In this document: positions 25,801-33,800 of the stretch, piece by piece
Layout of the letters: every line of letters begins with the position of its first letter
Position numbering within the stretch: position 1 is the first letter of the stretch
From: HGM11501 sp045123995
Lineage (GTDB): Bacteria > Bacillota > Clostridia > CAKSNL01 > HGM11501
Reading direction: 5' to 3'
Assembly: GCA_045123995.1 (NCBI GenBank)
Contig: JBGVKY010000012.1
Span: forward strand, 1-64,000
Length of the DNA: 64,000 bases
The notes under the pieces: model-generated
Databases searched by the model: none
What the model saw: the letters and a program-made list of their open reading frames with translations, nothing else
Told to the model about the DNA's origin: nothing
Translations under genes and position numbers: made by a program

Positions 25801-25968
25801 TATGTAAACGGAAATGAAGAAATTATTGCCGTTGCAAAGAAAAATGAAGCTGAAATCAGAGATGTATGCCTTGCAGATGAATTCTGTTACGGAGATAATA
25901 CTGAAAATTCTGCAGAGGTGAAAATCAACGGAAATAAGACATTTATAGGTGTAGAAAAAATTAAATAA
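22843..25968 (+). CDS. ileS: Isoleucyl-tRNA synthetase, long eukaryotic-like (type 2) form
   Basis: The 1041-residue enzyme charges tRNA-Ile. The HIGH motif is in PPTANGKPHIGHVLTR (about residues 47-62), KMSKSKGNAV near 590, and the editing region has WTTTPWTLPSN near 228. Its length and the FYDGPPTANG...KAGWDTHGLPVE pattern resemble the eukaryotic-like class that includes MupA rather than the 920-940-residue E. coli type. Such enzymes are often insensitive to mupirocin (family knowledge; not shown here). Cys pairs CPRCGTPLSSHE, CSCGH and CPECGG are zinc-binding candidates. The start has AAGGAGGG upstream and the T-box controls it. Confidence 0.97.
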   Translation: MYEKVSPDLNFQEREKNVLKFWKDERIFEKSIEERADGETYTFYDGPPTANGKPHIGHVLTRVIKDMIPRYRTMKGYKVLRKAGWDTHGLPVELEVEKKLGIDGKEQIEKYGLEAFIGECKESVWKYKGMWEDFSGTVGFWADMDDPYVTYDNNFIESEWWALKKIWEKKLLYKGFKIVPYCPRCGTPLSSHEVAQGYKDVKEKSAIAKFKIPGEEKSYFLAWTTTPWTLPSNVALCVNPEETYVKIKAGEEKYILAEALIESVIEGEYEVLETYKGRDLEYKEYEPLFDFVKDKLDKKAYYVTCDNYVTLTDGTGIVHIAPAFGEDDANVGRIYDLPFVQLVNSKGEMTEDTPWSGMFCKDADKEVFKALSEAGLLFAALPFEHSYPFCWRCDTPLIYYARESWFIKMTEVRDDLIRNNNTINWIPKTIGEGRFGDWLKNVQDWGVSRDRYWGTPLNIWECSCGHRHAIGSIAELREMSDNCPTNIELHRPFVDEVTIKCPECGGEMKRVKEVIDCWFDSGSMPFAQWHYPFENKEIFDDNFPANFISEAVDQTRGWFYSLLAISTLLFNKAPYKNVIVLGHVQDENGQKMSKSKGNAVDPFETLEKHGADAVRWYFYSNSAPWLPNRYHDAAVTEGQRKFMGTLWNTYAFYVLYAEIDKFDPTKYTLNKDTLSVMDKWLLSKLNTLTKTVDNYLAEYRITEPAKALSDFVDELSNWYVRRSRERFWVKEMTEDKINAYMTLYTALVTVSKLAAPMIPFMTEDIYRNLVCSVDKEAPISIHLCDYPVCDESFIDEKLEKEMEEVLDIVVLGRSVRNSANIKTKQPLSRMIVKAEGNLPEFLNEIITEEINVKAVEFTSDLGNLVSYNVKPKFDSLRAKYPNEMGMLIGIINKADAGQIVSAIDAEGHFKVTLPNGAAILLEKEDLIIETKKTEGFEAASDYGITVALDVSLTPELIEEGSVREIISNIQKMRKNSGFEVMDHIKVYVNGNEEIIAVAKKNEAEIRDVCLADEFCYGDNTENSAEVKINGNKTFIGVEKIK

Positions 25969-25970
25969 TT

Positions 25971-26008
25971 AAAAGGCCCGTAAAACTTTTGTTTTACGGG
26001 TCTTTTTC
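25971..26008 (+). terminator. Terminator of ileS
   Basis: GGCCCGTAAAAC (25975-25986) pairs with GTTTTACGGGTC, followed by TTTTTC; it starts a few bases after the stop codon. Confidence 0.85.
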
Positions 26009-26010
26009 TG

Positions 26011-26039
26011 TTGCATTTTTCTGTCGGATATTGTATAAT
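26011..26039 (+). promoter_or_regulatory. Promoter of the zinc-ribbon membrane protein
   Basis: TTGCAT (26011-26016) and TATAAT (26034-26039) are separated by 17 bases. Confidence 0.75.
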
Positions 26040-26072
26040 AAAAATATAAGTACAGATGAGAGGATTGATTAT

Positions 26073-26972
26073 ATGCTCTGTGAAAAATGCGGAACTGAAA
26101 ATAAACCCGGTGCTACCTATTGTAAAAAGTGCGGTGAGGATATTTTGACAGAGGCTGAGCTTTTAGCTATTGCCAATGCATCCGATGAGGCAACAGAAAA
26201 AACCGTAGAGGAAGTAAAGGAGGAAGTCCTTTCTGAAGAAGAAAAGAAAGCTCCTGTTGCCTTGAAAGAGGCAGATGACAGAGTGAGAACCTCTCCTCTG
26301 GCTGTGAGAATTCAGGAGAAAAATTTAAAAGAAGATAAGAAAATAAAGAAAAAACTTAAAAGAGGAAAGGTATGGGCAAGTATCGCCATCATTCTTTTGG
26401 TTTTATTACTTGCTGAGAACACAGTTCTGGTTTTGAATAAGCTTGGTTATATAGGAAATACCCAGGAGGTAGTAAAAGAGGAAGTTTCCGAAGAAACCAA
26501 CGTTCCTGAAACACCCATTTTCTTAAATTCTGAAACAATAGAGGGAGAATGGAACTATACATACAGATTAAAGAAAAACTGGGACTCCGACGCATCGGGA
26601 GATTATGAAACAGTTACAGAGATAATTGAATCTTTGGGAACCATTTACTTTGTGGATAAGGGGAATAATCACATGGCAGCGGTTTTAACACCTGATGTAA
26701 TGACTGTTGACGGAGCAGCCCTTGAGGTAGGCGGAACTCCTGAAGCATTTATGGCTTGGTACGAAAACGGAAATCTGGCATTGCAGTTTAAGGGGACCGA
26801 GCAGAAGTTTATTGCTCCCGGCGGAGCAGAGCCTTTGACGGTGAGAGTTCCTGTTTCCATGGATGCAGAGGGAATAATTTCTGGCGGAACCTATGAATAT
26901 ACCTACGATAAAACTGTAACTGAAATGAATATGAGATATGAAATTTCAGTAAGTCTTGAAAAAGTTTATTGA
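26073..26972 (+). CDS. Zinc-ribbon protein with one membrane segment and unknown outer domain
   Basis: The 299-residue protein begins with a zinc ribbon, CEKCGTENKPGATYCKKCG (residues 3-21). A charged Glu/Lys-rich stretch leads to one helix near residues 104-128 (VWASIAIILLVLLLAENTVLVL), and a beta-rich outer domain of about 150 residues starts with ETIEGEWNYTY. A cytoplasmic zinc ribbon joined to an outer domain by one helix is a common Clostridial pattern, but the role is unknown. The start at 26073 is chosen for GAGAGG upstream and because the earlier frame overlaps the promoter. The next gene, an ABC exporter, also carries a zinc ribbon. Confidence 0.8.
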   Translation: MLCEKCGTENKPGATYCKKCGEDILTEAELLAIANASDEATEKTVEEVKEEVLSEEEKKAPVALKEADDRVRTSPLAVRIQEKNLKEDKKIKKKLKRGKVWASIAIILLVLLLAENTVLVLNKLGYIGNTQEVVKEEVSEETNVPETPIFLNSETIEGEWNYTYRLKKNWDSDASGDYETVTEIIESLGTIYFVDKGNNHMAAVLTPDVMTVDGAALEVGGTPEAFMAWYENGNLALQFKGTEQKFIAPGGAEPLTVRVPVSMDAEGIISGGTYEYTYDKTVTEMNMRYEISVSLEKVY

Positions 26973-26974
26973 TT

Positions 26975-27005
26975 AAAAGGGCTGTAATTTATTACAGTCC
27001 TTTTT
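26975..27005 (+). terminator. Terminator of the zinc-ribbon gene
   Basis: AAAAGGGCTGTAA (26975-26987) pairs with TTACAGTCCTTTT, ending in T residues. Confidence 0.85.
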
Positions 27006-27037
27006 CAGAAAAAGGTGACAAAATTTGTTAAAATACC

Positions 27038-27065
27038 TTGACAAGCCAAAAAACTCTGTTATAAT
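27038..27065 (+). promoter_or_regulatory. Promoter of the ABC exporter-DUF1854-DarA operon
   Basis: TTGACA (27038-27043) and TATAAT (27060-27065) are separated by 16 bases. A 70-base leader with small hairpins follows. Confidence 0.85.
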
Positions 27066-27135
27066 CAAGTAAAAATAAATACTTGGTAACTAACTGAATG
27101 TTTGTCATTCACAATTATAAAACGAGGTGTTTTAT

Positions 27136-29403
27136 ATGACGTTTATGGATTCAATGCTCATAAATAAGGCTGTTCCCCAGAATATGGAGGAGCTTTTGAA
27201 GCCGTATTATAAAGAAGACGAGCCTTTTCTTTTTGCTGTGATAGGCGATCTGACTCCGGAAGCTAAGTACGGAAGGACCGCCCTTGTTGTCAGTGAGAAA
27301 AGGTTTTTTATTTTGGATTTTGACAAAGAAAAAGCTGAGGAATATTTTATATCCGAAGTAGAAAAGACAGTGGTCAAACGTCTTTACGGAAATGCCTATA
27401 TGAGACTATTTAAAAAGGACGGGGAAAGAAAAATCCTTATGAGATATACTTTTTCTGTGGCGGCTCTTATGGATATGGCATCTTCCTTTATAAATGCGTT
27501 ATCACAAGGAAATAATTTCTCTGAAGAAATGGAAAGAGTTGAGGGCACATATGAAAAGCTTATGTGTGTATGTCCTAAGTGCGGAAGAACTCTTTTGCAT
27601 CCCGGTGCAACCTGCATCAAATGTTCATCCAAAAGCAAGGCGTTCGGAAAATTCATTCCATATATAAAACCTGAGATAGGAAAGCTTATCTGCTGCGTTC
27701 TGATATCCATTTCTCTTATACTGATTGAGCTTTTACCCCCTATTGCAACGAAGATTATTGTTGACGACATTCTTCCAAATAGTGACTCAGTAGGTCTTAT
27801 AAAGCTTGTTATATTCATGCTTCTTTGCTATATATATCATTACGGGGTAATGATATTCAAAAACTATACTTTAAGAAAAGCGGGAGCAAGAATTGTAACC
27901 AGAATAAGAAACGATGTATATAAGAAAGCACAGTTTCTGCCTATGAAGTTTTACGATAAAACCCCCACAGGTCAGGTAATAAACCGAATAAGCAGTGATA
28001 CGGGGACTATACAGTCTTTCATGCTTAATATAAGCCAGTCTGCATTAAATCAGGCACTTTTGCTTGTGGGAATAGCTGTTATAATGCTTTTTATGAACTG
28101 GAGACTTACATTGCTTGCTTTAATCCCTGTTCCGTTTGTTGTTTTTATAGGAAGATTGTTCGCAAAGATAATTGCTCCCTATTACAGAAGAATATGGCGT
28201 AAATGGGCGAGAGTAACATCAATTTTAACCGACAGTATTCCTTGTATAAGGGTAGTAAAAGCGTTTTCGGGAGAAAAGGCGGCGGTAAAGAAGTTTGATT
28301 TCTATACAGATCAGTGGCTTAAAACTGAGTATAAAACGGCTAAAATAGCAACGGCATTCCCTGAAATCATGGGATTTTTAATTACAATCGGCGGTCTTTC
28401 CATCTGGGCTATCGGCGGTCATTGGATAATCGGGGCAGATGGAGGACAGGTCACTGGCGGACTCACTGCCGGAGTGCTGGTTTCTTTCATTTCCTATACC
28501 TCTATGTTCTATACTCCTGTGAGATATTTTTCTTCTTTAGGAGACTCCTACCAGTCGGCTCTGGCGTCAGTTGAAAGATTGCTGGATGTTATAGATGCAG
28601 AGCCCGAGGCTAATCGCGAGAACGGATTAAAACCCGATATCGTAAAAGGGAAAATTGAATTTAAAAATGTCAACTTCGCCTTTGATAAAACCAAAAAAGT
28701 TCTTACTGATGTGAATTTCACTATAAATGCAGGTGATATTGTGGGAATAGTAGGAACTACGGGAAGCGGAAAAACAACTCTTATAAATCTGCTTTTGCGA
28801 TACTATGATAATTATGAAGGACAGATTTTGCTTGACGGTATTGATATAAGGGAACTGGATTTACAAAGCTACCGAGACCATTTGGGATATGTTCAGCAGG
28901 AACCCATGATGTTCTCTGATACCATCTATCAGAATATTGCCTATGGTGATCCAAAGGCATCTCCTGAAGCTGTCATGAATGCGGCAGACGTTGCAAATGC
29001 CCATGGCTTTATAATAAAGCAACCTGATGGTTATGACTCAATGCTGGGTGAACGTGGTGTCGGTCTTTCAGGCGGTGAGAAGCAGAGAATATCAATAGCA
29101 AGAGCGATACTTAAAAATCCTGCCATTTTGATTTTCGACGAGGCTACCGCTGCGGTTGACTCCGAAACGGAATCTATGATTCAGAATGCCATAGATAATT
29201 TGATAAGCGGAAGAACAACTCTTATGATAGCGCACAGACTTTCTACCTTAAGAAAAGCCAACCGAATATTGGTGGTTGATAACGGCAGAATCATAGAAAA
29301 CGGAAGCCATGATGAGCTTATGGCTAAAAAAGGAAAGTATTATAAGCTGATACAGATACAATCTATAGGCTCAAAGCTTACCGAAGATGAAATTAAGCTT
29401 TGA
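27136..29403 (+). CDS. ABC exporter (fused membrane and ATPase domains) with an N-terminal zinc-ribbon extension
   Basis: The 755-residue protein has an extra cytoplasmic N-terminal domain (about 1-140, YFISEVEKTVVKRLYGNAY) and a zinc ribbon CPKCGRTLLHPGATCIKC near 145-162. Six membrane helices and an ATPase domain follow: Walker A GTTGSGKTT near 540, signature LSGGEKQR near 640 and Walker B AILIFDEATAAVDSE near 663. The family with this extension and a DUF1854 neighbour has been linked to cyanophycin metabolism in other bacteria, but no cyanophycin gene lies in this window. The substrate is unknown. ATG 27136 is chosen because GAGGTG lies 7 bases upstream; GTG 27127 overlaps that site. The next gene starts within about 15 bases. 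Confidence 0.88.
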   Translation: MTFMDSMLINKAVPQNMEELLKPYYKEDEPFLFAVIGDLTPEAKYGRTALVVSEKRFFILDFDKEKAEEYFISEVEKTVVKRLYGNAYMRLFKKDGERKILMRYTFSVAALMDMASSFINALSQGNNFSEEMERVEGTYEKLMCVCPKCGRTLLHPGATCIKCSSKSKAFGKFIPYIKPEIGKLICCVLISISLILIELLPPIATKIIVDDILPNSDSVGLIKLVIFMLLCYIYHYGVMIFKNYTLRKAGARIVTRIRNDVYKKAQFLPMKFYDKTPTGQVINRISSDTGTIQSFMLNISQSALNQALLLVGIAVIMLFMNWRLTLLALIPVPFVVFIGRLFAKIIAPYYRRIWRKWARVTSILTDSIPCIRVVKAFSGEKAAVKKFDFYTDQWLKTEYKTAKIATAFPEIMGFLITIGGLSIWAIGGHWIIGADGGQVTGGLTAGVLVSFISYTSMFYTPVRYFSSLGDSYQSALASVERLLDVIDAEPEANRENGLKPDIVKGKIEFKNVNFAFDKTKKVLTDVNFTINAGDIVGIVGTTGSGKTTLINLLLRYYDNYEGQILLDGIDIRELDLQSYRDHLGYVQQEPMMFSDTIYQNIAYGDPKASPEAVMNAADVANAHGFIIKQPDGYDSMLGERGVGLSGGEKQRISIARAILKNPAILIFDEATAAVDSETESMIQNAIDNLISGRTTLMIAHRLSTLRKANRILVVDNGRIIENGSHDELMAKKGKYYKLIQIQSIGSKLTEDEIKL

Positions 29404-29417
29404 TTGGAGGAATAGCT

Positions 29418-29906
29418 ATGGCAAGACTTTTTATAAATTCCGACGAAGTCAAGATAACTCTTTCTGAAGCGTTTTTGCTTAATCTTGAGTTTTTTGATGG
29501 GACAAAATTTGAAAATGTAGAGGCAAGAAGACTTTTTCCTATAACGGGGCCGGATAAATATATAACACTCCTTGACGATAAGGGTGGAGAGGTTGCAGTT
29601 GTGAGGGATATAAATACATTGATGCCAGAGTCATCTGAAGCCTTAAGAAAATCCCTTGAAGAATATTATATGATTCCTAAAATTTCAAAAATATTAGGAA
29701 GAAGTGAAAAATTCGGGGTTCTGAAATGGGAGGTTTTAACCGACCGCGGGATAAGGGAATTTGAAATAAGAAACAGACAGACCGATATAAAGGTAATTCA
29801 GGACAACAGAGTTTTAATAAAAGACTCAAATGATAACAGGTACGAAATTTCGGATTTTGAAAAGCTTGATAAAGGAAGTTTCAGGCTTATTGCAACTGAT
29901 TTATAA
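29418..29906 (+). CDS. DUF1854-family protein
   Basis: The 162-residue cytoplasmic protein has the family layout: SEAFLLNLEFFDGTKFENVEARRLFPITGPDKYITLLD, then VLKWEVLTDRGIREFEIRNRQTDIKV, and ends with YEISDFEKLDKGSFRLI. Family members sit beside ABC exporters like the one just upstream and are thought to work with them; the mechanism is unknown. ATG 29418 is preceded by TTGGAGG; the upstream frame reads through that site. It is followed by DarA after 18 bases. Confidence 0.8.
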   Translation: MARLFINSDEVKITLSEAFLLNLEFFDGTKFENVEARRLFPITGPDKYITLLDDKGGEVAVVRDINTLMPESSEALRKSLEEYYMIPKISKILGRSEKFGVLKWEVLTDRGIREFEIRNRQTDIKVIQDNRVLIKDSNDNRYEISDFEKLDKGSFRLIATDL

Positions 29907-29924
29907 AAGGGAGGTGTATATAAA

Positions 29925-30242
29925 ATGAAGCTGGTACTGGCAGTAGTAAACAATGACGATGGAGCTATAATAACATCGGCACTTACCAATGAAGGATTTT
30001 TTGTAACAACTCTATCTACAACAGGGGGATTCCTTAACACAGGAAACAAAACCCTTTTGATAGGCACTGAGGATGATAAGGTTTCTAAGATAAAGGAGCT
30101 TTTGGCAAAATATTGTTCACAGAGAACCCAGAAAAAACCAGAGATTGGGGGAGGGCTGCACAACGGAAGTGTAACCAGGGAAATATTGGTAGGAGGAGCT
30201 ACCTTCTTTGTGCTGGATGTATCTGAATTCGGAAAGGTATAA
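29925..30242 (+). CDS. darA: DarA-like cyclic-di-AMP receptor (PII-like)
   Basis: This 105-residue PII-like protein begins MKLVLAVVNNDDGAIITSALTNEGF and has TTLSTTGGFLNTGNKTLLIGTED, then EILVGGATFFVLDVSEFGKV, the DarA/PstA pattern. DarA trimers bind c-di-AMP through their loops; the downstream response is not well known. It is the third gene of the ABC exporter operon and has GGGAGGTG upstream. A terminator follows at once, so c-di-AMP control of the exporter is an attractive guess only. Confidence 0.93.
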   Translation: MKLVLAVVNNDDGAIITSALTNEGFFVTTLSTTGGFLNTGNKTLLIGTEDDKVSKIKELLAKYCSQRTQKKPEIGGGLHNGSVTREILVGGATFFVLDVSEFGKV

Positions 30243-30276
30243 AAAGAAATGCAGGGTTTTCCTGCATTTCTTTTTA
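30243..30276 (+). terminator. Terminator after darA
   Basis: AAAGAAATGCAGG (30243-30255) pairs with CCTGCATTTCTTT (30261-30273), followed by T residues. Confidence 0.9.
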
Positions 30277-30289
30277 TTATAAAAGTGAC

Positions 30290-30318
30290 TTGACAAGTTA
30301 TATAAAATATGATATAAT
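30290..30318 (+). promoter_or_regulatory. Consensus promoter of a small unknown operon
   Basis: TTGACA (30290-30295) and TATAAT (30313-30318) with a 17-base spacer are a perfect consensus match. Confidence 0.92.
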
Positions 30319-30326
30319 ATATAAGA

Positions 30327-30353
30327 GCATCAGCAAGAGTTGATGCATTTTTC
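30327..30353 (+). promoter_or_regulatory. Leader hairpin, possible attenuator
   Basis: GCATCA pairs with TGATGC across a short loop and is followed by ATTTTTCT, so early transcripts may stop here. It lies between the promoter and the first small gene. Confidence 0.4.
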
Positions 30354-30394
30354 TGTCTGCGTGGTGACGTTTTAAGTTAAAAGGGAGTGGTTTT

Positions 30395-30544
30395 ATTACA
30401 GAATTGGAGCATCCGTTAATAAGTGAAATGTTAAAGTTTGGAGAAATAACCGAAAATAAAATTGGAAATGACGTTGTTTTTTTCGGCGGTCTGATTTATA
30501 AATCCTATAATAAGGAGGATGAAGATTATGAAAGAGAAGAATGA
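30395..30544 (+). CDS. Small protein of unknown function with non-standard start
   Basis: A frame of about 46-49 codons runs to TGA at 30542 and encodes LEHPLISEMLKFGEI, then VVFFGGLIYKSYNKED. The ribosome-binding site AAGGGAGTGG is best placed for an ATT at 30395; a TTG at 30404 is the alternative. It overlaps the next gene by 17 bases, as in translational coupling. The family is not recognised; the very strong promoter and the coupling are the main evidence that it is real. Confidence 0.5.
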   Translation: MTELEHPLISEMLKFGEITENKIGNDVVFFGGLIYKSYNKEDEDYEREE

Positions 30545-30782
30545 AAATACAAAAAAGACCTTGAAAAAGGTAAGTGAAAAAAACTTAAAGGAAATTACGG
30601 CTCTTTCCAAAAAGGCTTTAAAGGAGCTGGAGAGGGTTGCCTTTGACGAAGAGGTTCAGCTTAAGATACGGACGGATATTTTAAGATGGATTACAGAACT
30701 TTCTTTCGGAAAGGGAGGAAAAGTTTTAGAGGAAGAGAAAAAGGATAACAAACTTGACATAAGAATTCACGTTGAAAAGTAG
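30528..30782 (+). CDS. Small charged protein of unknown function
   Basis: The 84-residue protein is rich in Lys and Glu and mostly helical, with LKEITALSKKALKELERVAFDEEVQLKIRTDILRWI in segments, ending LDIRIHVEK. The pattern (helical array, DEEVQLKIRTDI, then a charged tail) recalls small phage packaging-type proteins, but this is weak. ATG 30528 follows AAGGAGG by 9 bases; an ATG at 30519 overlaps that site. It is co-transcribed with the preceding small gene and closed by a terminator. Confidence 0.65.
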   Translation: MKEKNENTKKTLKKVSEKNLKEITALSKKALKELERVAFDEEVQLKIRTDILRWITELSFGKGGKVLEEEKKDNKLDIRIHVEK

Positions 30783-30791
30783 GGGAAAATA

Positions 30792-30825
30792 AAAAAGCTT
30801 GTTTCTTTAAAACAAGCTTTTTTAT
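30792..30825. terminator. Terminator between the small operon and the SLH protein
   Basis: AAAAAGCTTGTTT (30792-30804) pairs with AAACAAGCTTTTT (30810-30822). The T/A-rich flanks allow it to work for both converging genes. Confidence 0.85.
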
Positions 30826-30833
30826 TTAGAAGT

Positions 30834-33800
30834 TTATTCGTCTGTGGGTTCGTCTGTGGGTTCATCTGTAGGTTCGTCTGTAGGTTCGTCTTCGGGATTA
30901 TCCTCCGGAGGAGTCAGAGAATCTTCATAATCTGCAATCGCTTCATCAATTGAAGTTTTAGCGTCCTGACAGATAGTTTCTGCATCTGAAAGAGTTTCGG
31001 CATTCTTTATAGACTCTATTCCGTCTGTAATTAAAGTTCTTAAGGTATCTGCAATTTCCTCGTAGTCATCGAATGCTACATAGGAGTAAAGAGCAGTGAT
31101 ATTATCAATTTTGCCCTTGGTAAAATGAGCTGCTTCTTCGATTGCTTCTGAAGATTCACATTCATCTATTGCTGCTTTACCTTCTGAGATAACCTCACTC
31201 AGGACGGTTGCTATTTCATCAAAGAGGGAAAGATTTACATGGTCGTCAAGGGAGTTCTTGGCAAGTTGCCTTTCTCCGGTTAAAACATCAACATCATCAC
31301 TGTAAAGAGGAGGATTTATCTGTGAAGAAGAACGGATAATATAAATTATTCTTGCAGTATTGTTTAAAGATGTATAAACAAATACATGGTCTGCTCCGTC
31401 ATAGGAATCTCCATTTTCTGATACTGTTAAAAGACCTTGTTCATCTTCTGCATCGCCTGATAAGAATTCTTTTAACGTGGTTGGGGTAGAGGAGGTATAA
31501 GCTGTAATCGTTTCCTCTGATTCATCATAAACCAAGAGTCTGGTGGAACTTGAGATGATGAAGCTTTCATCATAAATGTGGTCGGGTACAAGATAGTCTG
31601 TTGAAAGAACGGGATTTACTGTGAGAGTTGAACCCGATGAATCATATGCTACTGCAGTTCCGTAAATTGTTCTGTATCTTGCATCATCCGTAGTATCCTG
31701 GGTTGCATCTGTGGGATATGTAGCAAACCCCTTGATTCTTCTGTCATTTATATAGCTCTGACAGTAGAAAAGTGCGGTGTTGTCAATTCTCTTTATGGGA
31801 AGGTTATCTGTATCAAGGGAATGATAGTAATCGTAAATTGAAGTCTTATCTCTTGATTTTGAGAAGAGAATTACATCGCCTTCTTTAAGGTCGTCTCTCT
31901 TTTCGTATGCAGGGTAATCATCTTTGATTAATATGCTTAAATCGGCAGTGCTCGTATTAGTTCTGTACTTAACGGTAAATTCTTCCACTTCATCTTTGTC
32001 GGGGTCTAAAATATCAGTTATAACACCTAAGGTAGAAGTCTGAGAATAAGCGGTTATCTGCTCGTTGCCTGCAGTCATATATTGAAGAACAAATTCCGCA
32101 TAATTGCTTGAATCGAGGTTATATGCTTCTACATAGTATTTCATGTTTGCAATAAAGTTGGAAGAAGAGTATTTAGCCACTGAATATTCATTGCCACTGG
32201 TTCTGTTTCCGGGAACAAAAAGTATATTTGTAGATGAGTTAACTCTGAAACGTTTGCTTGTTCCCTCGGTGTGGAAGCCTGCAGAAGGTGAGGTGCAGAA
32301 AATGTGCTTTCCTCCGTACTGGTAAAGTCTTCCAGGAGCAGATTCTCTTTCGTCATAAACATATTTTTCGCTTCGTACAAGAAGGTTATAGCGTTCATCT
32401 GTTTCTGTTGAAAGATGTCCTTCTTTATCTAAAATTGTATCAATTACGGTAATTTCGTTTCCTGTGCTTTCATAGCGGACAAAGGAAGCAAAAGTCATAT
32501 TCTGATTCTGAGAATCAAGCTTGCCTCTGTTTGCAACGGAAGCCGCCAGTAAAAGTCTTTCATAAACCGCAACAGGATTGTTACGGTAGATATTTCCGTC
32601 TACTATAACCTTTGAAGATACAGAAAGAGGGGTTTTTGTATAGGATTTCGTTGAAATCTGATACATCTTAAGAACGGGGATATCCTCTTCTGCTACATCG
32701 TCGGGATTTGTAACATATTCATCTTCAGTTTCTGCTACTTTGAATGCCATATCGGTTATATAACCGTATTTGGAATTTGCGGTAGTTAATATATATTCCA
32801 TGTGAGCAATATTTCCGTCTTTATCAAGATAAAGCTTTAACGAGTCATCTACCATAGGAATATATTTATCCTCTGCCAGATTAAGGTTGAAACGGTCCTT
32901 GAAGTACGGATTGAACTTGTAAGACTTCTTTGTTGTAGAATTCTTAAGCTCTATAAAGCTGTCGTCATCAATTACGGGTCTTGTTATATCGGGAGTATCT
33001 CCTTCACCGGGGGTTACAACCTCCGATGCAAATCTGAGCTTGGAAACGGTTCCGGAAGCAGCTGATTTTGCGGGAGTAACCATAACCGACAATAAAAGAC
33101 CATCCAAAGATTCCTTATAATCGATAACGTCATACTTGGAGATGTCAGAAATTGATATATTTTTACCTGTGGTGGAATCAGTTATAGTTACACTTTCTCT
33201 GTCAGAACCGCTTTCATTTTTAGTAAGGTCAAGCTTGCTTCCGTCTATGAAAGTTAAAATTCCGGTATTTTTATTTTTGGAGTTTACAACGGAGGTTTTG
33301 TAAGAATCAATCATTACCACATCAATTTTCTTATCTCCGTCGTATGATAAGAACTTGAAAGAACCGATATTGGTATTTTCTATAAAATCGGGATTGAAAA
33401 CATATTCTTCTGCATCATTGGTATTTATGGATTTGCCGTTGTATATAATGTAAATTTCGTCGGGATTTGTAAATTTAAGAGCATCTTTTTTATCCTTGGA
33501 GTTGTAGTAAGAAAGGATGTAGCTATTGGTTTCGTCGTTGGAGGGATCGTCATCCTCCGCATTTTCGTCATAGAAGCTTATGAAATCTTCTAACTTTATG
33601 TCAATGGAATAGTTTTTCTTGGGAAAGTCGGATTCGATTTTGGAAACAAATTCCTCTCCTTCATCATCCCTGGATAATGTTATTTTAACGTATTTGCCCA
33701 GATATTTATCGTACTTTCCAATCATGCTCTCGGGGAAGAAATAGTTTCTCTTTTCGTATGAAACCGCATTTGTATTCTTGTCCTTGATTTCACAAAGAAG

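Noticed and set aside
30834..30900. CRISPR-like short repeats
   Set aside because: The repeats are directly adjacent 12-base coding units for PTDE with no spacers, and no cas gene is in the window.
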